Position numbers and translations under genes: made by a program. Source: an uncultured Actinomycetes bacterium (lineage in GTDB: Bacteria > Actinomycetota > Acidimicrobiia > Acidimicrobiales > Acidimicrobilacustridaceae). From it: DNA of 64,000 nucleotides. Of this stretch, positions 1-8,779 are shown in pieces. The notes beneath the pieces are model-generated. The model searched no databases, was not told the origin of the DNA, and saw only the letters and a list, made by a program, of their open reading frames with translations. The DNA is taken from NCBI GenBank assembly GCA_937876315.1, contig CALEHQ010000027.1, positions 1 to 64,000 of the forward strand. The letters are read 5' to 3'. Positions within the stretch are counted from its first letter, which is position 1. The number at the start of each line of letters is the position of its first letter.

Positions 1-3
1 GGT

Positions 4-118
4 AGCAAAACGCAAACACCCCCAGCCGGGGGGATGGCGGGGGTGTCGCAAGGCCGTCAGGAGGGGGGATCCTGTTTCGGCCAGACGGCTCAATGGGAGG
101 GGGGATTCCCAGAGCCGA
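4..118 (-). ncRNA. 6C RNA (C-rich-loop small RNA)
   Basis: Read on the minus strand, this segment holds three consecutive stem-loops, each presenting a run of six C in its loop. The first is TGGGA-ATCCCCCC-TCCCA (111 to 94), the second CAGGA-TCCCCCC-TCCTG (74 to 58, enclosed by an outer GCCGTC/GACGGC pairing), and the third is a GC-rich hairpin (46 to 16) followed by a T-rich tail. Two hairpins with loops of at least six cytosines define the actinobacterial 6C RNA family (B11 in mycobacteria), a trans-acting sRNA thought to pair through the C-rich loops with G-rich ribosome binding sites. It lies directly downstream of the guaB1-like gene on the same strand, so it may be a separate transcript or be processed from that mRNA. 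No convincing promoter was identified, so the 5' end is approximate. Confidence 0.8.
16..46 (-). terminator. Rho-independent terminator of the 6C RNA
   Basis: ACACCCCC (16-23) pairs with GGGGGTGT (39-46) and GCC (25-27) with GGC (36-38), leaving an 8-nt loop that is itself six G plus AT on the plus strand. On the minus strand the stem is followed by TTTGCGTTTTG, a broken T tract. It serves as the third C6-loop hairpin and probable 3' end of the small RNA. Confidence 0.6.
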
Positions 119-185
119 TAGTTGAAACGTTACGGGACAAAAAACATTCCCAGCCCGCGGAAATACCGGTCAGCAGTCACAATGA

Positions 186-202
186 CCCTTGTCACACAAG
201 GG
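186..202 (-). terminator. Hairpin just after the guaB1-like stop codon
   Basis: CCCTTG (186-191) and CAAGGG (197-202) form a perfect 6-bp stem with a 5-nt loop, 8 nt past the stop codon of the GuaB1-like gene. There is no good T tract, so it may only partly terminate and allow read-through into the 6C RNA. Confidence 0.4.
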
Positions 203-210
203 ATCGGGGG

Positions 211-1671
<1,461 letters not shown>

Positions 1672-1959
1672 TCAGTACGGTTCGCCCAAGGGGTCGTCAT
1701 CGAGCCCCGCTGCGGTGGCTGCGAGCATCGCCATTTGGGCGGCTCGGTGATACACGAGAACGAAGGTTTGCTGGGCGGTGGGCTCGATCGTGCGAAGCGG
1801 CGGGTCGCCAAGTGACATGACCATGGCTGAGGGGTCGGTCGACATGCGCACAAGGGCGGGGTCGTCCGGGAATGCCTCGCCCCAGAACTTCTTGGATGCG
1901 GCGCGATCGGCGTTCTGCTTCTTGTTGTTGCCTGCAGGGCGGCGGCGTGTACGGCTCAT
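1672..1959 (-). CDS. Small conserved-looking protein coupled to the SNF2 helicase
   Basis: A 95-residue protein that I do not recognise. The first 25 residues are strongly basic (Arg/Lys-rich, with an NKKQN segment), followed by an acidic-aromatic patch (WGEAFPDDP) and a C-terminal helix-like stretch ending in GLDDDPLGEPY. No membrane segment, signal peptide or cysteine pair is present. Its ATG overlaps the TGA of the helicase gene by four bases (ATGA), which supports translation and co-expression. A basic N terminus next to a helicase would fit a nucleic-acid-associated helper, but that is only a guess. Without the coupling it could be dismissed as a chance ORF. Confidence 0.6.
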   Translation of the reverse strand: MSRTRRRPAGNNKKQNADRAASKKFWGEAFPDDPALVRMSTDPSAMVMSLGDPPLRTIEPTAQQTFVLVYHRAAQMAMLAATAAGLDDDPLGEPY

Positions 1960-4900
1960 GCGAGGCTCCTTTCGAATTCATTGTCAGCGTCGGTAAGTAG
2001 TTCATCGGTGCGCAGACCCAGTGCCGTTTGCAACTGAGTGGAATCGAGATCGCCCAGAGAACTGGATTTGGGAAGGACGAGATCGGCGATATGGCGCTTG
2101 CCAGCAACAACTTCTTCGACACGTTCGTCGACGGTGCCAGGGCACACGAGACGATGAGCGATCACGGTTTTGTCCTGGCCGATACGCCATGCGCGATCGC
2201 GAGCCTGATCTTCCACCGCAGGGTTCCACCAACGGTCATACAAGATGACGTGGTTGGCGTTGGTGAGGTTGAGACCTGTGCCTCCTGCCTTGAGCGACAG
2301 TACGAGGGTGCCGGGGCCTTCAAGCGCCTGGAAGTCGGCAACAAGTTGATCGCGTGCGCCGCGTGATTGACCGCCGTGGTAGCAGCCAACAGGGGTATCG
2401 AAACGGGTGGAGAGATGCTCCGCGAGTTTCTGGCCCCATTCGGCGAAGTGTGTGAAGACGAGGGCCCGTTCGCCAGCGGCGTAGACCTGCTCGATGATTT
2501 CTTCGAGGCGGGCCAGTTTGCCGGAACGGCCATCGAGTGGTCCGTCGTCGTGGCGGTAGGCAACCGGGTGATTGCAGATCTGCTTGAGAGCCGTGATCGC
2601 AGCCAGGATTCGCCCATTGCGATTGTCGGCGCCTGATTCAAGGGCAGCACCAGTAACGAGACTGTCGAGCACTGCTTGGTAAAGACCGATTTGTTCGGGA
2701 GTCATCGAACAATGATCGAGTTCGTCGATGCGGTCGGGAAGTTCGGCGGCAATTGCAGGCTCTGACTTTGTGCGACGGAACACGAGGATGCCGTTCAGCG
2801 CACGCAATGCAGTTTCGCCTTGGTCGCGTCCGGTCGTGCCTGTTACAGAAAGTTGCGCAATGAAATGGGGACGAGGACCAACGAGACCAGGGTTGGTGAA
2901 ATCGAGGATGGCCCAAAGGTCGCCGAGTCCATTTTCGATTGGCGTTCCCGTAAGCGCGAGTCGCGACGACGCGTTGAGACGACGTAATTGTTGAGCAGTT
3001 TCATTGGCGGGGTTCTTGATTGCCTGTGCTTCATCGAGAACGATGCGGCCCCACGAGATCTTTTCAAGTGCTTCGATATCGCGAACCGCGGTGCCGTAGG
3101 TGGTGATGACGACATCGGCGCGTTCAACTTCGGCGGCGATGTCCTCGTGGTCAGAGCGACCGGCACCGTGATGCACGACGACGGAAAGCTCAGGAGTGAA
3201 ACGACGAGCTTCTGCTGCCCAGTTACCGACAACCGCAGGCGGTGCAATAACCAACGACGGTGCGTCGCCGATGCTGTCGACGAGATGGGCGAGGATGGTT
3301 GGTGTCTTGCCAAGACCCATATCGAGTGCGAGACAGCCGCCGAGGTTGGTCGTATCGAGGAACTTGAGCCATGCAAGTGCGTCGGCCTGATAACTGCGCA
3401 GCTCACCCTTGAAGCCTTCAGGGTTCGAGGCTGGCGCAAGCGAGGCGGTGGAAGCCTTGGCCATGAGGTCGGCGGCCCAACCGGAACCGTCGATCGAAAC
3501 ACCTCCAGCCAAGGGCGAACCATCGAGACCGAGTGCTTGGCGCAACATTTCCGCGCCAGTCATCTGTGGCTTCTTCGCGCGTTCTGAAAGCGCTTCTGCG
3601 GCAGCAGCAAGATCGGCGTGGTCGAGTGCTACCCAGCGGCCGTTGGCTCGAACAAGTGGACGTGCTTCTTTGGCCAGTCGTGCGATATCGGCAGCGGTGA
3701 GTTCGATGTCGTCGAATACTGCTGTCCAGCTCACGTTCGCGAGTTGGTGCGCGCCAACCGAGGTTTCACCGTTGGATTCGGCGAAGATGCGAAGTGATGG
3801 CGTGGGCTTGCGGCGCGACAACGCCGGCACGCGCATTTCAAAACCGGAATCGGCAAGAACGGGTCCGATTTTGGACATCAGTTCCCATGCTTCTTCTTGG
3901 CTCAGCACGACCTCGCCGCGACGAAGGCTGCCTGGTCGCAAGAGCGGTGGGTAAAGACGTTCAAGTCGAACGAGATTGCCCTCGAGTTCGCGGCGCTGAT
4001 TGCCGGCGTTCACCAGGGCAACTTCGACAGGAACGAGTTGTTCACCCTTTCCCGGTGCAAAGACTGCGAGATGCCAAGCATCGCCAGAATCGGGTGGGTT
4101 GAGTTGAACGATGAGTGGTCGGTAGTTGCGCGACATGACTGGGGTCGCCCACCGTTCGAGTGCGTTGGTGAGTTCGCCAGCAAGACCTGCGGGAATGTCG
4201 AATGGGGCTCCGTCGAGCCGAGCGAGGAACGATTCGGCCGCTGCTGCGATGGTCTTGGGATCATCGGGAGCGGCAGGAACCTCGACGCGTCGCGCAGCGT
4301 CGTGACAGATGACGTTGACAACTTCGCCGAGTACCGAGCGGGCCATGGTGCCGCCGTCGACCGAGGGCGAAAGTGCAGCGACAGCGCCCGGCATGGCATC
4401 GCCAATGATGCGAAGGCGATCGGCATCGATAAGCGCGGGCTGCCAGGTGACACCGAATGCACTGCGGTTTTGATTACGTCGGCCTACACGTGACCGTCGC
4501 AGCGTCGGGGTCATCGCGCCACGAGCAGCAAGCGACACCGCCCACGCAGCGACGATTGACAGCCAACGGGCCGAGGGGCCGATTTCGTCTTCGGGTGGGT
4601 CAGAAGAAAGGGCGAGGAGCCAGCCGAGAACATCGCTGGTATTGGCTTCGAGCGCAACGGTCTTCTCTCCGCTGGGAAGTGTGACTGGTGAACGTCCACC
4701 CCACATTTCTGGCGCGTCGGTTGCAGCGAGGACTGTGCGCAGTTCTTCGACGGTGGTTGGCGGAGCCTCGGGCCCGCCAAGCCATGCAACGAGTCGACCG
4801 TTGGCCCATGAAAGCTGAAGTGCATTGACTCCAACGGCGAGCTCGCCTGGTTCGGGCTCGATTCCCAAAAGTCGGTCGAGCGCGAGTTCAAGTTTGCGCT

Positions 4901-5258
4901 GTTCGTTGTCGAGGTCGGCGATGACCTGCTGGTCGTCGGGTTGACGGCGAGCGCGCAAGCGATCGAGTGCTTCGTCGGTGTCGTTGAGTCGCTCGATGAG
5001 CACGCGCTGCCATGCGGCTTTGTGTGCTTCGAGGATGGAGAGGTCTTCCGCTGAAGCTTCGCCCCAGGCAGCGGCTTCGACCATCGTTTCAAAGCGCGCG
5101 CCGTGAACGTCGATGGTGGGCGCGTCGGCGCGCACATTGAGTTCTTTGGAGGTTTCGATCGGTTCGATCTCGAGTTCTTCAGGCACAAAGGTCCTTGGTG
5201 GTTTCGTGCAGTCACCGTGCGTTGCGACTGCTCGTGGTGCCGTTTCCCCGGATGGCAC
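1956..5258 (-). CDS. SNF2-family DEAD/DEAH helicase (HelZ-like)
   Basis: A 1100-residue Swi2/Snf2-type ATPase. Seen motifs: Walker A DMGLGKT near residue 646, DEAQAIKN (motif II) near 741, LTGTPIENGLGDLW (motif III), and the C-terminal helicase lobe ending in QARDRAWRIGQ near 1020. The middle section corresponds to the bacterial SNF2 helicase-associated region. Mycobacterial HelZ is about 1010 residues; here roughly the first 140 residues are an extra acidic segment rich in Ala, Glu, Leu and Arg that looks like coiled coil, before the LQLSWANGRLVAWLGG segment where HelZ-like proteins normally begin. The GTG start is uncertain and a start further in is possible. The product probably remodels protein-DNA or RNA-polymerase complexes using ATP. 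It lies downstream of modC on the same strand, 236 bp away. Confidence 0.85.
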   Translation of the reverse strand: MPSGETAPRAVATHGDCTKPPRTFVPEELEIEPIETSKELNVRADAPTIDVHGARFETMVEAAAWGEASAEDLSILEAHKAAWQRVLIERLNDTDEALDRLRARRQPDDQQVIADLDNEQRKLELALDRLLGIEPEPGELAVGVNALQLSWANGRLVAWLGGPEAPPTTVEELRTVLAATDAPEMWGGRSPVTLPSGEKTVALEANTSDVLGWLLALSSDPPEDEIGPSARWLSIVAAWAVSLAARGAMTPTLRRSRVGRRNQNRSAFGVTWQPALIDADRLRIIGDAMPGAVAALSPSVDGGTMARSVLGEVVNVICHDAARRVEVPAAPDDPKTIAAAAESFLARLDGAPFDIPAGLAGELTNALERWATPVMSRNYRPLIVQLNPPDSGDAWHLAVFAPGKGEQLVPVEVALVNAGNQRRELEGNLVRLERLYPPLLRPGSLRRGEVVLSQEEAWELMSKIGPVLADSGFEMRVPALSRRKPTPSLRIFAESNGETSVGAHQLANVSWTAVFDDIELTAADIARLAKEARPLVRANGRWVALDHADLAAAAEALSERAKKPQMTGAEMLRQALGLDGSPLAGGVSIDGSGWAADLMAKASTASLAPASNPEGFKGELRSYQADALAWLKFLDTTNLGGCLALDMGLGKTPTILAHLVDSIGDAPSLVIAPPAVVGNWAAEARRFTPELSVVVHHGAGRSDHEDIAAEVERADVVITTYGTAVRDIEALEKISWGRIVLDEAQAIKNPANETAQQLRRLNASSRLALTGTPIENGLGDLWAILDFTNPGLVGPRPHFIAQLSVTGTTGRDQGETALRALNGILVFRRTKSEPAIAAELPDRIDELDHCSMTPEQIGLYQAVLDSLVTGAALESGADNRNGRILAAITALKQICNHPVAYRHDDGPLDGRSGKLARLEEIIEQVYAAGERALVFTHFAEWGQKLAEHLSTRFDTPVGCYHGGQSRGARDQLVADFQALEGPGTLVLSLKAGGTGLNLTNANHVILYDRWWNPAVEDQARDRAWRIGQDKTVIAHRLVCPGTVDERVEEVVAGKRHIADLVLPKSSSLGDLDSTQLQTALGLRTDELLTDADNEFERSLA

Positions 5259-5441
5259 CGGTGATGCTCCGCAACGCTCCGCCCCTCACCCACGAGGAGA
5301 TCGGCCGCTGCGTGCCGTACGGCTCTGGACAGAATGGGGAGGTCCAGAGCGATGAAGAATTCTGCTGACCTGCATCGGCCATTAGGTGTCGTCATCCGCC
5401 CGCTCGGGCTGCGAACGCTTCTTCGCGACCCAGATCGGTCT

Positions 5442-5490
5442 CCTCACCCTATCGGGAGGATCGGCCGATGGGGCAATTAGCGAGGTGAGG
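5442..5490 (-). terminator. Branched inverted repeat just after modC
   Basis: CCTCACC (5442-5448) pairs with GGTGAGG (5484-5490) and encloses a perfect palindrome ATCGGCCGAT (5460-5469). It starts 5 nt after the modC stop codon, so it may form the 3' end of the mod mRNA. No T tract follows, so its role is uncertain. The rest of the 5259-5494 gap shows nothing that I recognise. Confidence 0.35.
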
Positions 5491-5494
5491 TTGG

Positions 5495-6559
5495 TTAGGA
5501 ACCCAGATCTGGAGTCACGGTGACTTCGCTGGCCTTTACCGATGCCCAAATGTTGTCGCCAACATTGAGGGCGAGGGCTTCGGCTCCAGCAGGCGTGAGT
5601 TCGGCCAACAGTGGAATCGGACCATTCAGCCGAGCGCGGACACGCTCCGGATGCCGGTCGAGGTCACTGACTGTCATCTTCCACGCGTTGCGGGCGCTTC
5701 CCTCGGGCTCGGCCCGATGAAGGCTCACTGCTGCTGGGCGAATGGATGCGACCGATGGGCCTGACGGGGAGTCGGCCGGAACGACGAGTCGTGCTCCGGA
5801 TGCCGTTGTTAGAGCACCGTCGCGAACCTCGCCACGAACGAGGGAGAGTCCGACCATGTCGGCGATATGGCGAGACCGAGGATGGCTTGCCACTTCGTCG
5901 AGTGCGCCGCTTTGAACGATGCGGCCTTCTTCAAGGACGATGACGCGGTCGGCGAGCGCGAACGCATCAAGTGGATCGTGGGTGACGAGCAACGTTGTCA
6001 CGGGTCGTTGTTGGCGAAGGCGAAGTAGATCGCGTCGGATTTCGGCTTTGGCACGAACATCTAGCGCTGACGTTGGTTCGTCGAGAAGCAAGACATCCGG
6101 ATTCGTTGCGAGTGCGCGAGCAAGCGCAACGCGCTGGGCTTGACCACCAGAAAGACTCGCCGGACGTCGTTGCGCAAATTGCTCAAGTGAAAAGCGTTCA
6201 AGCCACTCGGTTGCGTTTGCACGAGCAACTACTCGTTTGGTTCCACGAGCACGAAGTCCGAATGCAACATTTTCGAGGACGGAAAGATATTCGAACAGTG
6301 TGCTGTTTTGGAACATCACACCAACGTGGCGTTGTTCGGGCAAAACAAATGTCGCGAGTTCGGCGTCGTCGACAACGATGTTGTTGAGCAGAATCTTGCC
6401 GTTATCGACAGGTTGGAGCCCACAGAGCGCGCGTAACAGTGTTGATTTGCCGGACCCGTTTGGTCCGAGGACAGCGAGCACTTCTCCTTCGGCGAGGGCC
6501 AACTCAATGGCGAGATGAAACTCGGGAAGTTGAATATCGAATTGGGCATTGATGCTCAT
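5495..6559 (-). CDS. modC: Molybdate ABC transporter ATP-binding protein
   Basis: A 354-residue ABC ATPase. Walker A is GPNGSGKST near residue 36, the Q-loop is VMFQNSTLF, the ABC signature is SLSGGQAQR, Walker B is VLLLDEPTSALD and the switch histidine sits in LVTHD. After the nucleotide-binding domain there is a C-terminal segment of about 120 residues that fits the molybdate-binding (TOBE/MOP-like) regulatory domain of ModC. The start MSINAQFD is chosen over a longer open frame because its ATG overlaps the modB stop (ATGA). It energises uptake of molybdate through ModB. ModC rather than a sulfate or iron ATPase is inferred from the adjacent ModA and ModB. Confidence 0.9.
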   Translation of the reverse strand: MSINAQFDIQLPEFHLAIELALAEGEVLAVLGPNGSGKSTLLRALCGLQPVDNGKILLNNIVVDDAELATFVLPEQRHVGVMFQNSTLFEYLSVLENVAFGLRARGTKRVVARANATEWLERFSLEQFAQRRPASLSGGQAQRVALARALATNPDVLLLDEPTSALDVRAKAEIRRDLLRLRQQRPVTTLLVTHDPLDAFALADRVIVLEEGRIVQSGALDEVASHPRSRHIADMVGLSLVRGEVRDGALTTASGARLVVPADSPSGPSVASIRPAAVSLHRAEPEGSARNAWKMTVSDLDRHPERVRARLNGPIPLLAELTPAGAEALALNVGDNIWASVKASEVTVTPDLGS

Positions 6560-7395
6560 CGTGAGCCACCACTTGTACTTGAACCGCCGAGCCACTGATC
6601 GCGCAGGCTGAGAAGAACTCCAAAGGAAATCCCGATCATGACGACACTGAGCACGAGCGCTTGTCCGGGATTGGATTCGAGAGCGAGGTACACCGAGAGT
6701 GGCATGGTCTGCGTGCGACCGGGAAAGTTGCCAGCGAAAGTGATGGTCGCGCCGAATTCGCCGAGGGCTCGAGCCCATGCCAATACCGCTCCAGCGATGA
6801 GCGCAGGTCGCACCGCAGGCAATGTCACACGGCGGAATGCATACCATCGCGACGCGCCGAGTGTCCGCGCTGCATCTTCTGATCGGTGGTCGAGGCCTCG
6901 TAAGGCTGCCTCCACAGTGAGAACGAGAAACGGCATTGCGATGAACGTCTGAGCGAGGACGACGCCAGCAGTACTGAACGGTAGGCGTAGGCCAAACCAT
7001 TCGAACAACGAATCGCCGAGCAGACCACGACGGCCGTACGCCGCGAACAACGCGACACCACCGACAACCGGAGGTAAGACCAACGAGAGAAGGCAAAGAG
7101 CGCGGACGATGCGACGACCGGGAAAGCCGTATCGCGCAAGAACCCAGGCAAGTGGGACGCCAAAGACAATCGACAACGCGGTTGCCCACAATGAGGTTTC
7201 TAGAGAGAGGCGTATTGCAGTGAGCGAAGACTTTGTTGTGAGAAGTGACCACGCATCACTCCAAGGAATGCGCCAGAGAAGTCCGATGAACGGAAGCGCG
7301 AAAAACGCAACCGCAATCGACGCGATGACAAGAATCGCAGCCGGCGGGCGCTGGAGCCCTGCGGAACGATTGCGTGTTCTGCGAAGTTGGCTCAT
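6556..7395 (-). CDS. modB: Molybdate ABC transporter permease
   Basis: A 279-residue inner-membrane permease with about six membrane segments. The cytoplasmic EAA loop that contacts the ATPase reads EDAARTLGASRWYAFRRV near residues 168-185. The Pro-rich turn LVLPPVVGG after the third segment is typical of ModB/CysT permeases. It overlaps modA upstream and modC downstream by four bases each (ATGA), so the three are translationally coupled. It forms the transmembrane pore for molybdate or tungstate delivered by ModA. Confidence 0.9.
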   Translation of the reverse strand: MSQLRRTRNRSAGLQRPPAAILVIASIAVAFFALPFIGLLWRIPWSDAWSLLTTKSSLTAIRLSLETSLWATALSIVFGVPLAWVLARYGFPGRRIVRALCLLSLVLPPVVGGVALFAAYGRRGLLGDSLFEWFGLRLPFSTAGVVLAQTFIAMPFLVLTVEAALRGLDHRSEDAARTLGASRWYAFRRVTLPAVRPALIAGAVLAWARALGEFGATITFAGNFPGRTQTMPLSVYLALESNPGQALVLSVVMIGISFGVLLSLRDQWLGGSSTSGGSR

Positions 7396-8201
7396 GGAGA
7401 GCCAAACCCGTAACGCTTGAGAATTGCTTGACCTTCTGTGCCTCTAACGAATGCAATCCATGCCTGGGCTAAAGCGCGATTTGTAGAGGTCGAAACTGCG
7501 GCGATCGGGTAGTTGGCGGTGACGTTGACATCGGCGGGGATCTCGACGCCTTCGGCCGTGCCCTGCGTTGCGCTGACGTCAGTGACGTACACGATTCCAA
7601 CATCAGCTTCACCGGCGGTGACTTTGGCAACGATGCTTTTCACATCTGGTTCAAGGCTTGCTGGGGTGACAGTTACCCCCGCTTTTTGGAGAACCTGCGC
7701 GCTGTACTTCCCAATTGGCACCTGAGGTGCACAGGTGACATAGATGAGTCGGGGTTTCGAGATGTCAGAAAGTGATGCGATCTTTGACGGATTGCCTTTC
7801 CGCACGATGATCTCGAGTGAGTTTGTTGCAAAAAGAGTTGGTGTATCGCTGAGCAACTTTGCGTCGGAGACTTTTGTCATGTTCGCTTCGTCTGCGGAAG
7901 CGAGCACGTCAATAGGTGCACCATCGATGATTTGCTGCGCGAGGGTTGACGATGCTCCGAAATTGACGGTCACCTTCACTCCTCGGTTTGCCTTCTCGAA
8001 TGCAGTCTTCATGTCGGTGAAGGCACCTTGTAATGAAGAAGCGGCGGAAACGGTGAGTGATCCCGACACGGAAGTGTCCGATGCCGTTGACGATGTCGTT
8101 GAGGAACCACACGCAATGGTGCTGACCGTGAGGAGCACCAGGATCGAAAAGCCGAAAATCCTTCGAGCTCCCTGCCGCTTGGTTGGCGCTTTGGTGGTCA
8201 C
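7392..8201 (-). CDS. modA: Molybdate-binding lipoprotein
   Basis: A 269-residue periplasmic-type binding protein anchored as a lipoprotein: a basic N terminus, a hydrophobic stretch and the lipobox TIAC near residue 31, followed by a Ser/Thr-rich linker. Family signatures are visible: AASSLQ at the start of the mature domain, FGASSTLAQQI, and a C-terminal YPIAAVSTS segment, matching the oxyanion contacts of ModA. The GTG start is preceded by TACCAT at a 6-nt distance, suggesting a leaderless mRNA. A palindromic operator overlaps this promoter. ModA captures molybdate or tungstate outside the membrane and delivers it to ModB. No molybdoenzyme is encoded within the window. Confidence 0.9.
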   Translation of the reverse strand: MTTKAPTKRQGARRIFGFSILVLLTVSTIACGSSTTSSTASDTSVSGSLTVSAASSLQGAFTDMKTAFEKANRGVKVTVNFGASSTLAQQIIDGAPIDVLASADEANMTKVSDAKLLSDTPTLFATNSLEIIVRKGNPSKIASLSDISKPRLIYVTCAPQVPIGKYSAQVLQKAGVTVTPASLEPDVKSIVAKVTAGEADVGIVYVTDVSATQGTAEGVEIPADVNVTANYPIAAVSTSTNRALAQAWIAFVRGTEGQAILKRYGFGSP

Positions 8202-8207
8202 CGCAGC

Positions 8208-8229
8208 ATGGTAGTCAGATCCTGACTAC
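8208..8229. promoter_or_regulatory. Palindromic operator overlapping the modA -10 element
   Basis: GTAGTCAG-ATC-CTGACTAC (8211-8229) is a perfect 8-bp inverted repeat with a 3-bp spacer. On the minus strand its end merges with the modA -10 hexamer TACCAT (8213-8208), with a possible -35 TTGAGG 19 bp upstream. On the plus strand another TACCAT (8258-8263) precedes the PadR gene start. A repressor bound here would block modA. The regulator is unknown: the adjacent PadR-family protein is one candidate and an unlinked ModE-type protein another. Confidence 0.6.
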
Positions 8230-8269
8230 TTACCTCAACTTCTGACGACTTGACCGGTACCATCGGCCG

Positions 8270-8779
8270 GTGACCCGCAACGACCCAGTACTCGCCGAAA
8301 AGGTGTGTTTGGCGTTGGTGGCGGAAGGCCCGACCCATGGCTGGGCGCTCTCAACCTTGCTCGCTCCGGATGGTGAGATAGGCCGGATCTGGTCGTTGAG
8401 CAGACCCCTCGCCTATCGAGCCCTCGACCAACTTGTGCTCGATGGCCTCATCGAAAAGGTGGGAACCGCGCCGGGAGGCGGTCGAAGCCGGACACTTCTT
8501 GAAGCCACCGAACTTGGCGCTTCGAGCAATGCCTCGTGGCTCGAAGCGCCCGTTGCTCTTCCGAAAGATGTTCGGACTGAACTGTTGGTGAAGTTCACAC
8601 TGCGGTCGCGGGTTGGTCTTCCTCTTGATCCGCTTGCGGCTGACCAGCGCGCACTCTTTGCTCCGCTGCTGAACGGGTCGGCGACTGCAGATGGCGGGGA
8701 TTTTGTGGCACGTTGGCGGCGAGAGCATCTCGAAGCGATCGATCGATTTCTCTCGTCATTCGGAACGCCGAACGCATGA
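8270..8779 (+). CDS. PadR-family transcriptional regulator
   Basis: A 169-residue protein with an N-terminal winged helix of PadR type (VCLALVAEGPTHGWALSTLL, then LSRPLAYRALDQLVLDGLIE as the recognition region, then a wing containing GGGRSRTLLEAT). The C-terminal half is a helical dimerisation region with a conserved-looking RRE and Trp. The GTG start follows TACCAT by 6 nt, consistent with a leaderless transcript. Its stop overlaps the ATG of the downstream MFS transporter (ATGA), the common arrangement of a PadR repressor with the exporter it controls. It is divergent from modA and shares a 68-bp intergenic region containing a palindrome. The ligand is unknown. Confidence 0.75.
   Translation: MTRNDPVLAEKVCLALVAEGPTHGWALSTLLAPDGEIGRIWSLSRPLAYRALDQLVLDGLIEKVGTAPGGGRSRTLLEATELGASSNASWLEAPVALPKDVRTELLVKFTLRSRVGLPLDPLAADQRALFAPLLNGSATADGGDFVARWRREHLEAIDRFLSSFGTPNA

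Noticed and set aside
6560-7252. Open frame extending modC upstream to a 585-residue protein
   Set aside because: The extension is antisense-free shadow of modB in another frame with no domain character; the ATP-binding protein begins at the ATG overlapping the modB stop.
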